Source: Profundicola sp048268105
GTDB lineage: Bacteria; Bacteroidota; Bacteroidia; Flavobacteriales; Weeksellaceae
Reading direction: 5' to 3'
Length of the DNA: 64,000 bases
NCBI GenBank assembly: GCA_048268105.1
Contig: JBLWWH010000010.1
Location: forward strand, 37,236-101,235
Shown here: positions 56,705 to 64,000 of the stretch, one piece after another
How the letters are laid out: each line of letters starts with the position of its first letter
How positions within the stretch are numbered: position 1 is the stretch's first letter
Made by a program: the position numbers and the translations under genes
The notes under the pieces: model-generated
The model's input: only the letters and a program-made list of their open reading frames with translations
Told to the model about the DNA's origin: nothing
The model's database searches: none

Positions 56705-56763
56705 GGCCTATACATTTTGGACAGAAATAATAAGATGATTAATGTTGAATTATAAATTAGTTA

Positions 56764-57363
56764 TCAAAGCATTTCGTTGCTACAGACTTCAGCTCGCTCA
56801 CTATTCTCTTTTTTCCAATCCCCATACTTATCCGTAAACCAATTATCCTTTTGCTTGTGACCACTTATATGTCCATTAAGTTTCTTAGTACTAGCAAACG
56901 ACTGTTCACATTCTGGACACAAGTAAGGTTGCGCTTCAAAGCGAATGCCTGCTTCAATCGCTGCGGTTAACCGCAAAGCTTCTGCGCTTGGTTGCGGTGC
57001 AATAGCGGTGTTGTTGCGCTCCACCGCTTTATCCTTGTGGTAAAACAAGTGGCTAAAACTAAAGATGGTTGCGGATAGCATCACACAAATCAATATCGAA
57101 CTCCAGATGCTTTCTGGGTAAAATTGATAGACCAAATTATGCGCAAGTGTGCCTGCGAAATAAGCGTAAGCAGTTCGCGTCCATCCTTTGACTGTAAATA
57201 TCAAAATAGCCAAATCAATACCAATAGCATAACACCAACCAAACCAAGGGTCGGTGTATTGACTATTGATTTTAAAAACAAAAATGGTGTGCGCTATTTG
57301 CGGTATCAAAAGGACAGAAAGCGCCAAAATACCAAAGGCTTCGTTTAGGATTAGTTTTCGCAT
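56764..57363 (-). CDS. Four-helix membrane protein with C-terminal C2H2 zinc finger, 199 aa
   Basis: Four membrane helices are visible at about residues 5-28, 42-60, 67-84 and 89-110. The C-terminal region holds a classical C2H2 finger at about residues 147-170: CPECEQSFASTKKLNGHISG followed by H, i.e. C-x2-C-x12-H-x3-H. A eukaryote-like single finger on the cytoplasmic tail of a bacterial membrane protein is rare. It lies 1 nt after the glycosyltransferase stop. It may tie DNA or protein to the membrane in the element. Confidence 0.82.
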   Translation of the reverse strand: MRKLILNEAFGILALSVLLIPQIAHTIFVFKINSQYTDPWFGWCYAIGIDLAILIFTVKGWTRTAYAYFAGTLAHNLVYQFYPESIWSSILICVMLSATIFSFSHLFYHKDKAVERNNTAIAPQPSAEALRLTAAIEAGIRFEAQPYLCPECEQSFASTKKLNGHISGHKQKDNWFTDKYGDWKKENSERAEVCSNEML

Positions 57364-57364
57364 T

Positions 57365-58519
57365 TTAAATAAATATCTCGGTTAGTGATTCCAGTGTTTT
57401 TGAGTTGTAGCTATGATTACGCCACACAGATTTAAGCGCATTCTTAGCGACTCGTTTAAGGTCACTATCATCATCTATAAATGATTTTATCAAATCAACC
57501 CACTCAGGAATTTCACTTGCCATAAAACTAGTTTCTCCTTCTTCAATAAGAAGTGTTGCTGTATTATGAATAGAGGCGATTACTGGAATCCCAAAAACCG
57601 AAAGCTCTAGAAATAACTGAGTATTTTGATGCCTGTTGTAAAGTCCTTCCTTAGCAGGTAGCAAAACTGTATCGAGCTCCAAACCATTGAGTTTTTCAAA
57701 ATAGTTAAGAAAGGAAACTGTAGTGTGAATTTCACTATCTATTTCCTTTAAAAGTTTTGCTGCTTCCTTAGAAGAATCAGCTCTCCCAAAGTAAATAATC
57801 TCTATTTTATCTTTAAAAGTTTTTCTCAAAAGAAAAAGGACTTCCTTAAGAGATAGCAAATCTTCTTCGGTCGGTTTTATGATGCCAATACGCAATCTAT
57901 TGGTTTCATTTTTTTGTATTGGTGGCATTTCCTCATAACCATATCTTGATACCAATGAAGGAATGTGATGCACAAGTGTATGTGCATTTTCAAGTCTATC
58001 ATCAATAAGTCTCTGAAGAAAACTTTGAAATGGTTTATTCGGTACAGTAACTAAATCCATCAATCCTAAATTCATCTGAAAATATTGTAATTTCTCTTGA
58101 GTAAGCTTTCGCGAAAGCGGAATAGTATCTGGTACAGCAAAATAATTTCTGTCAATATCCATCACGAGTTGTACACTTGTATTTAGAATTTTAATCGCTT
58201 TTACTAAGTAACTCACATCGCTAAATAGTGGCGGAAAAATCACATAATCTGCCCAGGTAATCAATCGCTCATCTAGCTGATTAACAAAATCAGATAATCG
58301 ACTTGAAAAGTCATAGCTTTCAATACTTGTTACTATTGCTCGGTGCGTTACGGTTTTATTAATTTCTAAAGCTGGAGCAATCATTCTGTAATAGCCGGTT
58401 GCATTTAATCGAGGACTCACATACAGCAAATGTATTTTATCATCTTTCTCGATATTATAGCGTTGAACAAAACTATTTTTAGGATTGAGCCGTTCTTGAA
58501 GTTCTTTTATGCTTCTCAT
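57365..58519 (-). CDS. GT-B fold glycosyltransferase-like protein, 384 aa
   Basis: The N-terminal half begins a Rossmann-like fold (IHLLYVSPRLNATGYYRMIA). The C-terminal half has the GT4-type nucleotide-sugar pattern: RLRIGIIKPTEED, IEIIYFGRADS, and the acceptor/donor loop FLELSVFGIPVIASIHNTA. The EX7E signature is incomplete. Glycosyltransferases in mobile elements can modify DNA, proteins or surface sugars; the substrate is not visible. The gene overlaps the 92-residue gene by 4 nt. Confidence 0.78.
   Translation of the reverse strand: MRSIKELQERLNPKNSFVQRYNIEKDDKIHLLYVSPRLNATGYYRMIAPALEINKTVTHRAIVTSIESYDFSSRLSDFVNQLDERLITWADYVIFPPLFSDVSYLVKAIKILNTSVQLVMDIDRNYFAVPDTIPLSRKLTQEKLQYFQMNLGLMDLVTVPNKPFQSFLQRLIDDRLENAHTLVHHIPSLVSRYGYEEMPPIQKNETNRLRIGIIKPTEEDLLSLKEVLFLLRKTFKDKIEIIYFGRADSSKEAAKLLKEIDSEIHTTVSFLNYFEKLNGLELDTVLLPAKEGLYNRHQNTQLFLELSVFGIPVIASIHNTATLLIEEGETSFMASEIPEWVDLIKSFIDDDSDLKRVAKNALKSVWRNHSYNSKTLESLTEIFI
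58105..58118. repeat. Iterated palindrome GCTTTCGCGAAAGC
   Basis: Exact 14-bp copy in the glycosyltransferase gene, coding LSRK on the minus strand. Confidence 0.8.
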
Positions 58520-58794
58520 AGTTTTGTATTGTCAAGTAATTTTTCGATGCCTTCGTAAAATTTTGCAATGCGCTGTCCAGTAGCTTTATCATAAATCTCA
58601 ATGGTTCCTGCTAATGGACCATATTCCTTTATCTTTTTGCGGAAGCGTGCCATACCAGTTTCTTTGCTTATCGTTTTAGAAAGTTTATGTTTCCAATCGA
58701 TAGAATACATTGTTCTAACGTTTCCGTCTTTGAACCAGACAATCATTTTTGTAAATGAATCTTGACCTAGTTTCCATCCTTTTTTTTGTGTCAT
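58516..58794 (-). CDS. Small basic protein, 92 aa
   Basis: It starts MTQKKGWKLGQDSFTKMIVW and has a Lys-rich middle and alternating strand pattern. The ATG overlaps the upstream stop by 1 nt and its 3' end overlaps the glycosyltransferase start by 4 nt. It is likely translated together with both. No family recognised. Confidence 0.7.
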   Translation of the reverse strand: MTQKKGWKLGQDSFTKMIVWFKDGNVRTMYSIDWKHKLSKTISKETGMARFRKKIKEYGPLAGTIEIYDKATGQRIAKFYEGIEKLLDNTKL

Positions 58795-59279
58795 TATTTG
58801 AAATATTTTATAAGTGAATTAAGTGGTATTGCTTTAATAAATTCTTCGTCGTGAAAGGCTCTAACTTGCACTTTGCTACCTTTTACGTGTATCCAAATGC
58901 GTGTGCTTTCTTCATCAATACGGTTAGCATCTGCAAACTCTTTGATATACTTTTTAATACTGAAGGCAACCTTGTTTTGATAATCTCCGAGTTGCGCAAT
59001 TTGCTCTTCCATAAAGAAGTAGGTCAGCTCGCCAGTAGGGATTGCAGTTATTGGTTTGCTCTGGTCGTATAGAAAAGACTTGATTTTGTGGTTTTTCTGA
59101 AAAATCCTGATGTAGAGCTGTTCTTTTGGAATTTCTAAACGTCTGGATATGTAATCTATACGATTACTAATATTCTTGGTAACCATCTTCTCGTAGCCGA
59201 AAATATCGACAGACAAATCGGTTAGTGCGCCTTTGAGTTTTCTGCCCAAAGCGCCATTTTTTTTCTTTAGTGGATTCAT
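58794..59279 (-). CDS. Hypothetical protein, 161 aa
   Basis: A basic N-terminus (MNPLKKKNGALGRKLKGAL) is followed by a mixed alpha/beta protein without motifs. It lies 3 nt after the HTH/replication-type gene and overlaps the 92-residue gene by 1 nt. Function unknown. Confidence 0.7.
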   Translation of the reverse strand: MNPLKKKNGALGRKLKGALTDLSVDIFGYEKMVTKNISNRIDYISRRLEIPKEQLYIRIFQKNHKIKSFLYDQSKPITAIPTGELTYFFMEEQIAQLGDYQNKVAFSIKKYIKEFADANRIDEESTRIWIHVKGSKVQVRAFHDEEFIKAIPLNSLIKYFK

Positions 59280-59282
59280 ATT

Positions 59283-60524
59283 TTAAGTATTGAATTGTAA
59301 AAATTTGTGTGTGGAATGATTGAGAACAGACGCGTGAAATTCGCTCACTAATCCTGGTTTGCCTAGTTTCCCTAAGCGTGTTTCACAAGACCTAAATAGC
59401 TCTAATCTAGGTTTTTGCTTTGCAGTTACTTTCTTTTCGTTGTTTAAGAATCGGCGTATTTGCGCGTGTAGAATGAGTTTCATTTGTACTTCAAAATCTC
59501 GCTTCTTTTGTTGATTATACCAGGTTCTTGTTCCTGTAAATCCAGATGGGTTTTTAGGGTCAAAATATTTGTTTGGTAGCTGAACGAAGCGTTTTTTAGG
59601 GTCTTTCGCGATGTATTTTTGCACGATTCCTATGCGTTCAACGTAAACTTGATGCACATCTGCCAATTTTTTATCTGACACAGGATTATACCATAAAAAC
59701 AGTAGTTCTTTAGCTTTTTTCACTTGACTTTGCGTGAGATAATGGTCTTTGTAAAGTGTATTTCGCGCAAGCGTCCAAAGGGCATTGACATACAATGATA
59801 GGGAAGCGGAACGAGCCTTAGTGACCTCCGAAATTTCGGCGCCAGTTTGATTTGTGGCTCGTTGTATCCGCTCTATTTCCCCTGCATCACTATTTTTTTT
59901 GGGGTCTATTTTGCCTGTGTATCCTGTAAAATTGTTGCTAGTAGCGTTGCGTGACACATAACCAGAAGTGAGTGGTAGCGAACTCGCATTAGTCTTCAAG
60001 TTATGAACGCCTATTATTATATTATTTATGTAACCATTGTTACTAGTATCTGTATGGGGACAAGTTGTCGTTCTAGTATTTTTAAAAAACTGATTATCAG
60101 TAGGTTTTGATTTTTCAGATTTAGGAACATTTTCAGGCTTATTAACGGCTTTTAAACCACCTATTAACAATATGTTTGGGTTGATAAAAAGCTCATAACC
60201 TGAGTTAGATCCGTGCCATATCTTTTTGGTAATGATATTAGCCTCTATTAGGCGGTTAAGATGTCGCTGTATGGTTCTAGTACTTGCTCTTGCGCATTTT
60301 GCTAATTGAACATTATTAGTTATTAGCGGTGGTAAATTTTGAAAATCTACTGCCTTAATGCTATTAGCTTTAAGTAGTGACAGTGAGTAAATTTTAATGA
60401 TTTCCCTAGCAGTTAAAATCATTGCCTGCCTTATGTGAGAAGAGAGGATTTCGGATTGTGCGTTATAATGAGATACGTAATTATCTAACGAATTAAACGC
60501 GGTTGAATATTGTATAATGGCCAT
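59283..60524 (-). CDS. Winged-helix protein, possible replication initiator or element regulator, 413 aa
   Basis: I choose the ATG at 60524 (MAIIQYSTAFNSLDNYVSHY); a TTG at 60545 would add seven residues. A helix-turn-helix is visible at about residues 75-110 (LAKCARASTRTIQRHLNRL, then IEANIITKKIW). The middle is a polar linker and the C-terminal 190 residues are basic and helical. In Bacteroidota mobile elements, proteins of this size with this winged helix act as replication or transfer regulators. It is first in the row of four genes ending at 57365. Confidence 0.7.
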   Translation of the reverse strand: MAIIQYSTAFNSLDNYVSHYNAQSEILSSHIRQAMILTAREIIKIYSLSLLKANSIKAVDFQNLPPLITNNVQLAKCARASTRTIQRHLNRLIEANIITKKIWHGSNSGYELFINPNILLIGGLKAVNKPENVPKSEKSKPTDNQFFKNTRTTTCPHTDTSNNGYINNIIIGVHNLKTNASSLPLTSGYVSRNATSNNFTGYTGKIDPKKNSDAGEIERIQRATNQTGAEISEVTKARSASLSLYVNALWTLARNTLYKDHYLTQSQVKKAKELLFLWYNPVSDKKLADVHQVYVERIGIVQKYIAKDPKKRFVQLPNKYFDPKNPSGFTGTRTWYNQQKKRDFEVQMKLILHAQIRRFLNNEKKVTAKQKPRLELFRSCETRLGKLGKPGLVSEFHASVLNHSTHKFLQFNT

Positions 60525-60608
60525 TGTCTTTGCAATAGCCAGCAATCAGTTTTTTACTGTCTATACTGGTGATACGAATGAAGTGCTGGTTTCAGCATCT
60601 TGTAATTT

Positions 60609-60857
60609 TTAAACTTCTTTAAATAAGAGTTTCTTTTTCTCATTGACGATTAAAAGCTTCTTTTCTTTCACTTCAATAAGGTCAAGACACAATTCGTAGA
60701 TTATTTCGACACTACTGGGTCTTATGGTCTGCATATTGAAAAACTTGTTAATTGTGGGTCGGGACAATTTTGTTTGCTCTCCTATAGTATTTGACGGACT
60801 ATCGTAGAGTTCTCCCATTCTTGAGATTACCTTTTTAATATCTTCTTGTAGATACAT
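60609..60857 (-). CDS. HTH (XRE-like) protein, 82 aa
   Basis: Residues 20-50 form a helix-turn-helix (NTIGEQTKLSRPTINKFFNM). The C-terminus is Lys-rich. It is divergent from the 61037 regulator, and an inverted repeat in the shared 179-nt gap could be an operator for either. The two together resemble a lysogeny-type switch. Confidence 0.8.
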   Translation of the reverse strand: MYLQEDIKKVISRMGELYDSPSNTIGEQTKLSRPTINKFFNMQTIRPSSVEIIYELCLDLIEVKEKKLLIVNEKKKLLFKEV

Positions 60858-60872
60858 TCTTCATAATTTAAT

Positions 60873-60939
60873 TATTTGACAACATTTTGTAAATATTTAG
60901 TAAATAAAACATCTTAATAGCTTTATTTGTTGTCAAATA
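60873..60939. promoter_or_regulatory. 12-bp inverted repeat between divergent regulators
   Basis: TATTTGACAACA (60873-60884) and TGTTGTCAAATA (60928-60939) are perfect complements 43 nt apart in the AT-rich gap between 60857 and 61037. The spacing suits two operator half-sites for a dimer or DNA looping. Confidence 0.65.
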
Positions 60940-61036
60940 TATGTAATATTGTTTTTTATTCAACATATAAAATCAAATTATTTGAAGCCTAAAACATAAA
61001 ATAATAACTAACTAATTGATTAACTGAAATATATAA

Positions 61037-61732
61037 ATGAAAGAAAATCCAGTATACGATGATATAGACATCAAGTTTGTACAAGCAGTAGACGAAGTAA
61101 TTACAGTAAATACAGAATTGGGTATAAAACCTAACAATGATAGTTCGCTAGGGAAAATTGTTTATCCTACTAATCGCAGTATTGTTTCTGCAGTACGAAG
61201 CAGGTCAAAACATATTCCACATTTAGCAATCATAAATTTTGCAAAACAGTTTAATGTTGATATGAACTATTTCTATACCGATGCACCATTGCAATACCAA
61301 CCTCCAACCATAACCAATATTTCGGTAAAAGGAAACGGTATTCACAGTACTGGAAGCTACACTACCAATATTAACGCAAGTAAAGGCAGAATAAAAGGAA
61401 TTAATACCGCCGAAGCTGGGTCAAAAAACACGCTGGTCGAAGTTGTCGAAGTCAATACGATGATAAACAACTTTATATCACAGATGGATGCGGAGCGTGT
61501 TCAACAGTTCTTAACTATTATATCGCAAATTCAAGCAGAGAACAAATCGACTGCAAAAAAGTTAGAGAGAATCCTTATTGAGAAGTCTGAAGAAATTAAG
61601 GAAATGCGACTTTCTTTTAAGGAAGAAATGAGCGCTATGCGTGAGGAACTTAAAGAGACTCGTGTTAAACTAGATGAGGCTCTTAGACGAGAAGTAGATT
61701 TGTTAAGAGACATACTTAAAGAACGAAAATGA
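61037..61732 (+). CDS. Phage-repressor-like HTH protein with coiled-coil tail, 231 aa
   Basis: Residues about 30-75 look like an XRE-type DNA-binding domain (SLGKIVYPTNRSIVSAVRSR, then LAIINFAKQFNVDMNYFY). A Gly/Asn-rich repeat segment follows (NISVKGNGIHSTGSYTTN), then a long charged coiled coil from about 150 to the end. The build matches Bacteroidota phage repressor-like proteins. It overlaps the next gene by 4 nt and is divergent from the 82-residue HTH gene, so it probably controls the recombinase operon. Confidence 0.82.
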   Translation: MKENPVYDDIDIKFVQAVDEVITVNTELGIKPNNDSSLGKIVYPTNRSIVSAVRSRSKHIPHLAIINFAKQFNVDMNYFYTDAPLQYQPPTITNISVKGNGIHSTGSYTTNINASKGRIKGINTAEAGSKNTLVEVVEVNTMINNFISQMDAERVQQFLTIISQIQAENKSTAKKLERILIEKSEEIKEMRLSFKEEMSAMREELKETRVKLDEALRREVDLLRDILKERK

Positions 61733-62010
61733 GCGAGAGGAATCCCAAACCAGTAAAAGCTGAATTTTTAGAAACCTTCAGCGAAGAAGAAATTCAGCTC
61801 ATTGAAATGACAAGAAATCAAAACTTCCAAACTCTTAAAATAATAAAACGAGATGGACGAATTGATATGATTGAGAGCACAGAGCGGATTGAAGATAGAA
61901 CACGTATCGTCGATATATTGAAGCAACACAACTATCAAAATATTGAAATTAAGCAGAGCGATGGACGCATTGTCCATATCAATAGAACAGTGAAAACAAA
62001 GGTTAAGTAA
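61729..62010 (+). CDS. Small protein with internal two-fold repeat, 93 aa
   Basis: Two similar blocks are visible: NFQTLKIIKRDGRIDMIEST at about residues 25-45 and NYQNIEIKQSDGRIVHINRT at about 68-88, sharing a DGRI core. The pattern suggests two copies of a beta-rich fold. It overlaps the coiled-coil regulator gene by 4 nt. A role as partner of that regulator or as an excision factor is possible but unproven. Confidence 0.75.
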   Translation: MSERNPKPVKAEFLETFSEEEIQLIEMTRNQNFQTLKIIKRDGRIDMIESTERIEDRTRIVDILKQHNYQNIEIKQSDGRIVHINRTVKTKVK

Positions 62011-62131
62011 ACCCAGTAGCAAACGTGTATAGTCATCGGAAACACCGAAGCTATATATCGAGACCATAAGGGTCCGATTTTCAGATTCAATTGTAACCAA
62101 TGATTATGGAGCAATTGATAAGGAATGAAAA

Positions 62132-62305
62132 ATGTTAAAGGCAATTGCAGCAGAAGAAAAACCTAGTTTTAGTAAATATGACAGTGAATGGCTTCAGAAA
62201 TTTGAAGGCTTTGAAGGATATTCAGATAAGAAGGCAGAAGACACAATAAATAAATTAGAAGAATTTGCAAAAATACTTTGCGAGCATCTTCAAAATAGTA
62301 GTTAA
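62132..62305 (+). CDS. Small acidic protein directly before the recombinase, 57 aa
   Basis: An ATG at 62132 gives a 57-residue acidic product (MLKAIAAEEKPSFSKYDSEW, then FEGFEGYSDKKAEDT) ending 4 nt before the recombinase ATG. The close spacing suggests coupling. A 121-nt gap precedes it, without other features. No family recognised. Confidence 0.6.
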   Translation: MLKAIAAEEKPSFSKYDSEWLQKFEGFEGYSDKKAEDTINKLEEFAKILCEHLQNSS

Positions 62306-62309
62306 GCGT

Positions 62310-63914
62310 ATGAAAGACAATACTGTATTTGACCAGTTTGCAAAAAAAGGTAAAGGACAAAAGTTACGAACAGACGGTAAAGCCGTTATATACACTAGAG
62401 TATCTACCAAAGAACAAGCAGAAAACAATGCTAGTCTGGAAACTCAATTAAAGTACTGTAAAGAACTTGCCAATAAAAAAGGACTTGAAGTTAGTGAGTA
62501 TTTTGGAGGAACTTATGAGTCTGCTAAGAGCGATGAGCGTAAGGAGTTTCAGAAAATGCTTAACTATGTAAAGCGAAGAAGTAATGTAGGTTATATCATT
62601 GTCTATTCTTATGATAGGTTTTCAAGAACTGGTGCTAATGGCGCATATATAAGTGACCAATTAAAGAAGCAAGGAATCGTCACCATATCAGCTACACAAG
62701 AAGTTGACACATCTACAAGTGCTGGATCTTTTCAACAGAACCTTTACTATATGTTTTCTCAGTTCGATAACGAATTGAGAAGAGATAAATCTGTATCTGG
62801 AATGCAAGAGAAACTTCGCAAGGGACATTGGACGGGCGCATATCCGTTTGGATATACCAATGCGAATCCAGGAAAAGGTAAAACACCTAAATTTGTTATT
62901 ACTAAAGAAGGAAAGATTTTAAAGCAGGCTTTTTTGTGGAAGGCAAATAGCAATATGTCTCACGTAGAAATTGCAGAAAAGCTTCAAGAAAAAGGTCTTA
63001 AAATTAACGATAAGAGATTGAGCGTTCTATTTAGAAATCCATTCTATTGTGGACTTATTGTAAATAGCCTAATACCAGGAGAAGTTATTGAAGGCAATCA
63101 TCAGCCTATGATAACTAAAGAACTATTTCTTAAAATTCATAACCTATTAAACACAGGAGCTGAGACAAGAAAATACTGCGTAGACGACGAAAATTTACCT
63201 TTAAAAACTTTTTTAAAATCAACAACTTGCGGAACACCATACACAGGTTTTATTGTAAAGAAAAAAGGACTTTACTACTATAAAAACCGTCGTAAGGGAA
63301 GTAAGGAGAATAGAAGTGCTAAAAAACTACATCAAGAGTTTTTAGAGCTTTTAGAGACTTACAAACTAAAGGATAAGAAATTTGTAGCACCATTAAAAGA
63401 AATGGTCTATGACACCTTTGTAAATATGAATGAAGAATCCATTAAAGAGACAAAAGAACTGTCAAATGGAATAACATCTATTGAAATGAAGCTAGACCGT
63501 TTAGAGGAACGTTACGTCTTTGAAGAGATAAACAAGTCTCAATATGATAGATTCAGAACCAAGTTAGTTACAGAAATCAACCAGAAAAAGAAAAATTTAT
63601 CAAAACACAGCTTCGATAGTTCAAACCTTAAGAAGTCCATAAACATCGCATTAAAATACGCACTCAATCTACCGCTATTATGGAGTTCAGGAGATATTGA
63701 AGTGAAAAGAAAACTTCAATATATGATCTTTCCAGACGGTTTAGGGTATGACTTCCAAAACAAGAGAGTTCAAACTTTTAGAGTTAACTCCATTTTTGCT
63801 CAAATAGCCTGTTTATCAGATATATTAGGGAGAAATGAAAAAGGGAACTTTCAAAATAATATTGAAAATTCCCTTTCAGTGACCTCGACAGGATTCAAAC
63901 CTGTAACCTCTTGA
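62310..63914 (+). CDS. Large serine recombinase (integrase), 534 aa
   Basis: I use the ATG at 62310 (MKDNTVFDQFAKKGKGQ) rather than the TTG at 62265. The resolvase domain is clear: AVIYTRVSTKEQ with catalytic Ser32, then IIVYSYDRFSRTGANGAYIS and YMFSQFDNELRRDKSVSGM. A recombinase domain follows (KGHWTGAYPFGYTN). The zinc-ribbon position (LKSTTCGTPYTG, then YYYKNRRKGSKENRSAKK) retains one of the usual four cysteines. A coiled coil and a C-terminal tail end inside the tRNA gene. It integrates and probably excises the element at tRNA-Arg. Confidence 0.92.
   Translation: MKDNTVFDQFAKKGKGQKLRTDGKAVIYTRVSTKEQAENNASLETQLKYCKELANKKGLEVSEYFGGTYESAKSDERKEFQKMLNYVKRRSNVGYIIVYSYDRFSRTGANGAYISDQLKKQGIVTISATQEVDTSTSAGSFQQNLYYMFSQFDNELRRDKSVSGMQEKLRKGHWTGAYPFGYTNANPGKGKTPKFVITKEGKILKQAFLWKANSNMSHVEIAEKLQEKGLKINDKRLSVLFRNPFYCGLIVNSLIPGEVIEGNHQPMITKELFLKIHNLLNTGAETRKYCVDDENLPLKTFLKSTTCGTPYTGFIVKKKGLYYYKNRRKGSKENRSAKKLHQEFLELLETYKLKDKKFVAPLKEMVYDTFVNMNEESIKETKELSNGITSIEMKLDRLEERYVFEEINKSQYDRFRTKLVTEINQKKKNLSKHSFDSSNLKKSINIALKYALNLPLLWSSGDIEVKRKLQYMIFPDGLGYDFQNKRVQTFRVNSIFAQIACLSDILGRNEKGNFQNNIENSLSVTSTGFKPVTS
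63840..63876 (-). terminator. Rho-independent terminator of tRNA-Arg
   Basis: On the minus strand, AAAGGGAA-T-TTTCAA pairs with TTGAAA-G-TTCCCTTT (one mismatch, 7-nt loop) and is followed by a T-run. It starts 3 nt after the tRNA end. The same bases encode the C-terminus of the recombinase on the plus strand. Confidence 0.8.
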
Positions 63915-63953
63915 GCCGTAATCAAGTGCGCTATTCAGTTGCGCCACGAGGCC
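63880..63953 (-). tRNA. trnR: tRNA-Arg(ACG), integration target
   Basis: The acceptor stem GGCCTCG pairs with CGAGGTC (one G-U), the D arm is GCGC/GCGC, the anticodon arm CTTGA-TTACGGC-TCAAG gives anticodon ACG, and the T arm is ACAGG/CCTGT. It is 74 nt with discriminator A and no encoded CCA. The 3' half overlaps the last 35 nt of the recombinase gene on the other strand, which marks it as the element's attachment site. Confidence 0.95.
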
Positions 63954-64000
63954 ATTTTGAAACAAAATTGCTATAAATAGCTTGTTTCGGGATGCAAATG

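Noticed and set aside
62265..62309. Earlier TTG start for the recombinase
   Set aside because: It would overlap the 57-residue gene by 41 nt; the ATG at 62310 is 4 nt after that gene and suits the resolvase N-terminus.

Overview
This window comes from an AT-rich Bacteroidota genome, most likely a marine-type Flavobacteriaceae. The supporting signs are: several lipoprotein signal peptides ending in S-C, at least one promoter box of the Bacteroidota form TAnnTTTG, few recognisable Shine-Dalgarno sequences, an Arg tRNA with no encoded CCA, and a highly iterated 12-bp palindrome (CTTTCGCGAAAG, six exact copies) inside coding sequence. The right end is the end of an integrated element: a large serine recombinase gene runs into tRNA-Arg(ACG) on the opposite strand. 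I found no second copy of the tRNA 3' segment, so the left end probably lies outside the window. No conjugation genes are visible.

Region A (1-18367, all minus strand) is one long, tightly packed gene row. In transcription order it encodes a VWA-like lipoprotein, a small membrane protein, a tubulin/FtsZ-like GTPase, a very large actin/Hsp70-like ATPase, a one-helix membrane protein, a MotA/ExbB-like channel with a long coiled-coil tail, a MotB/OmpA-like partner, a transglutaminase-like lipoprotein and a DNase I-like lipoprotein. These look like parts of one envelope machine driven by ion flow and built around two cytoskeletal-type NTPases. After a 50-nt gap come a cysteine-containing protein, an unknown 524-residue protein, a phospholipase-D-fold protein and two small or HTH proteins. 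This is the best candidate here for an undescribed system; the MotA/MotB pair recalls Zorya, but the rest does not.

Region B (18729-37446, plus strand, divergent from A) is a DNA-targeting defence operon of DISARM/Druantia type. It encodes an XRE regulator, an SNF2 helicase (DrmD-like), a 1596-residue adenine methylase (DrmMI/Eco57I-like), a Schlafen-AlbA/RecG-like protein, a decayed ~80-bp repeat tract, a 2101-residue DEAD helicase with DUF1998 (DrmA plus DrmB, or DruE-like), a UvrD-type helicase carrying a RelE/ParE-like N-terminus, a possible small zinc protein and a GIY-YIG-like nuclease. A perfect 22-bp inverted repeat separates it from region C.

Region C (37510-62310) is the element core, with cargo inserted. 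Core genes on the minus strand are a row of small unknown proteins (37510-40528), a MoxR-type AAA ATPase, a strawberry-notch-type helicase, an adenine methylase, a C2H2-finger membrane protein, a GT-B glycosyltransferase and a probable replication or HTH protein. Two core operons share a 16-bp upstream motif. Cargo on the plus strand includes a WYL-regulated cassette of small membrane proteins with a 570/242-residue pair (41568-45001), and a metallopeptidase-like gene with a basic unknown protein (54013-56704). The right end (60609-63914) holds small regulators and the serine recombinase.
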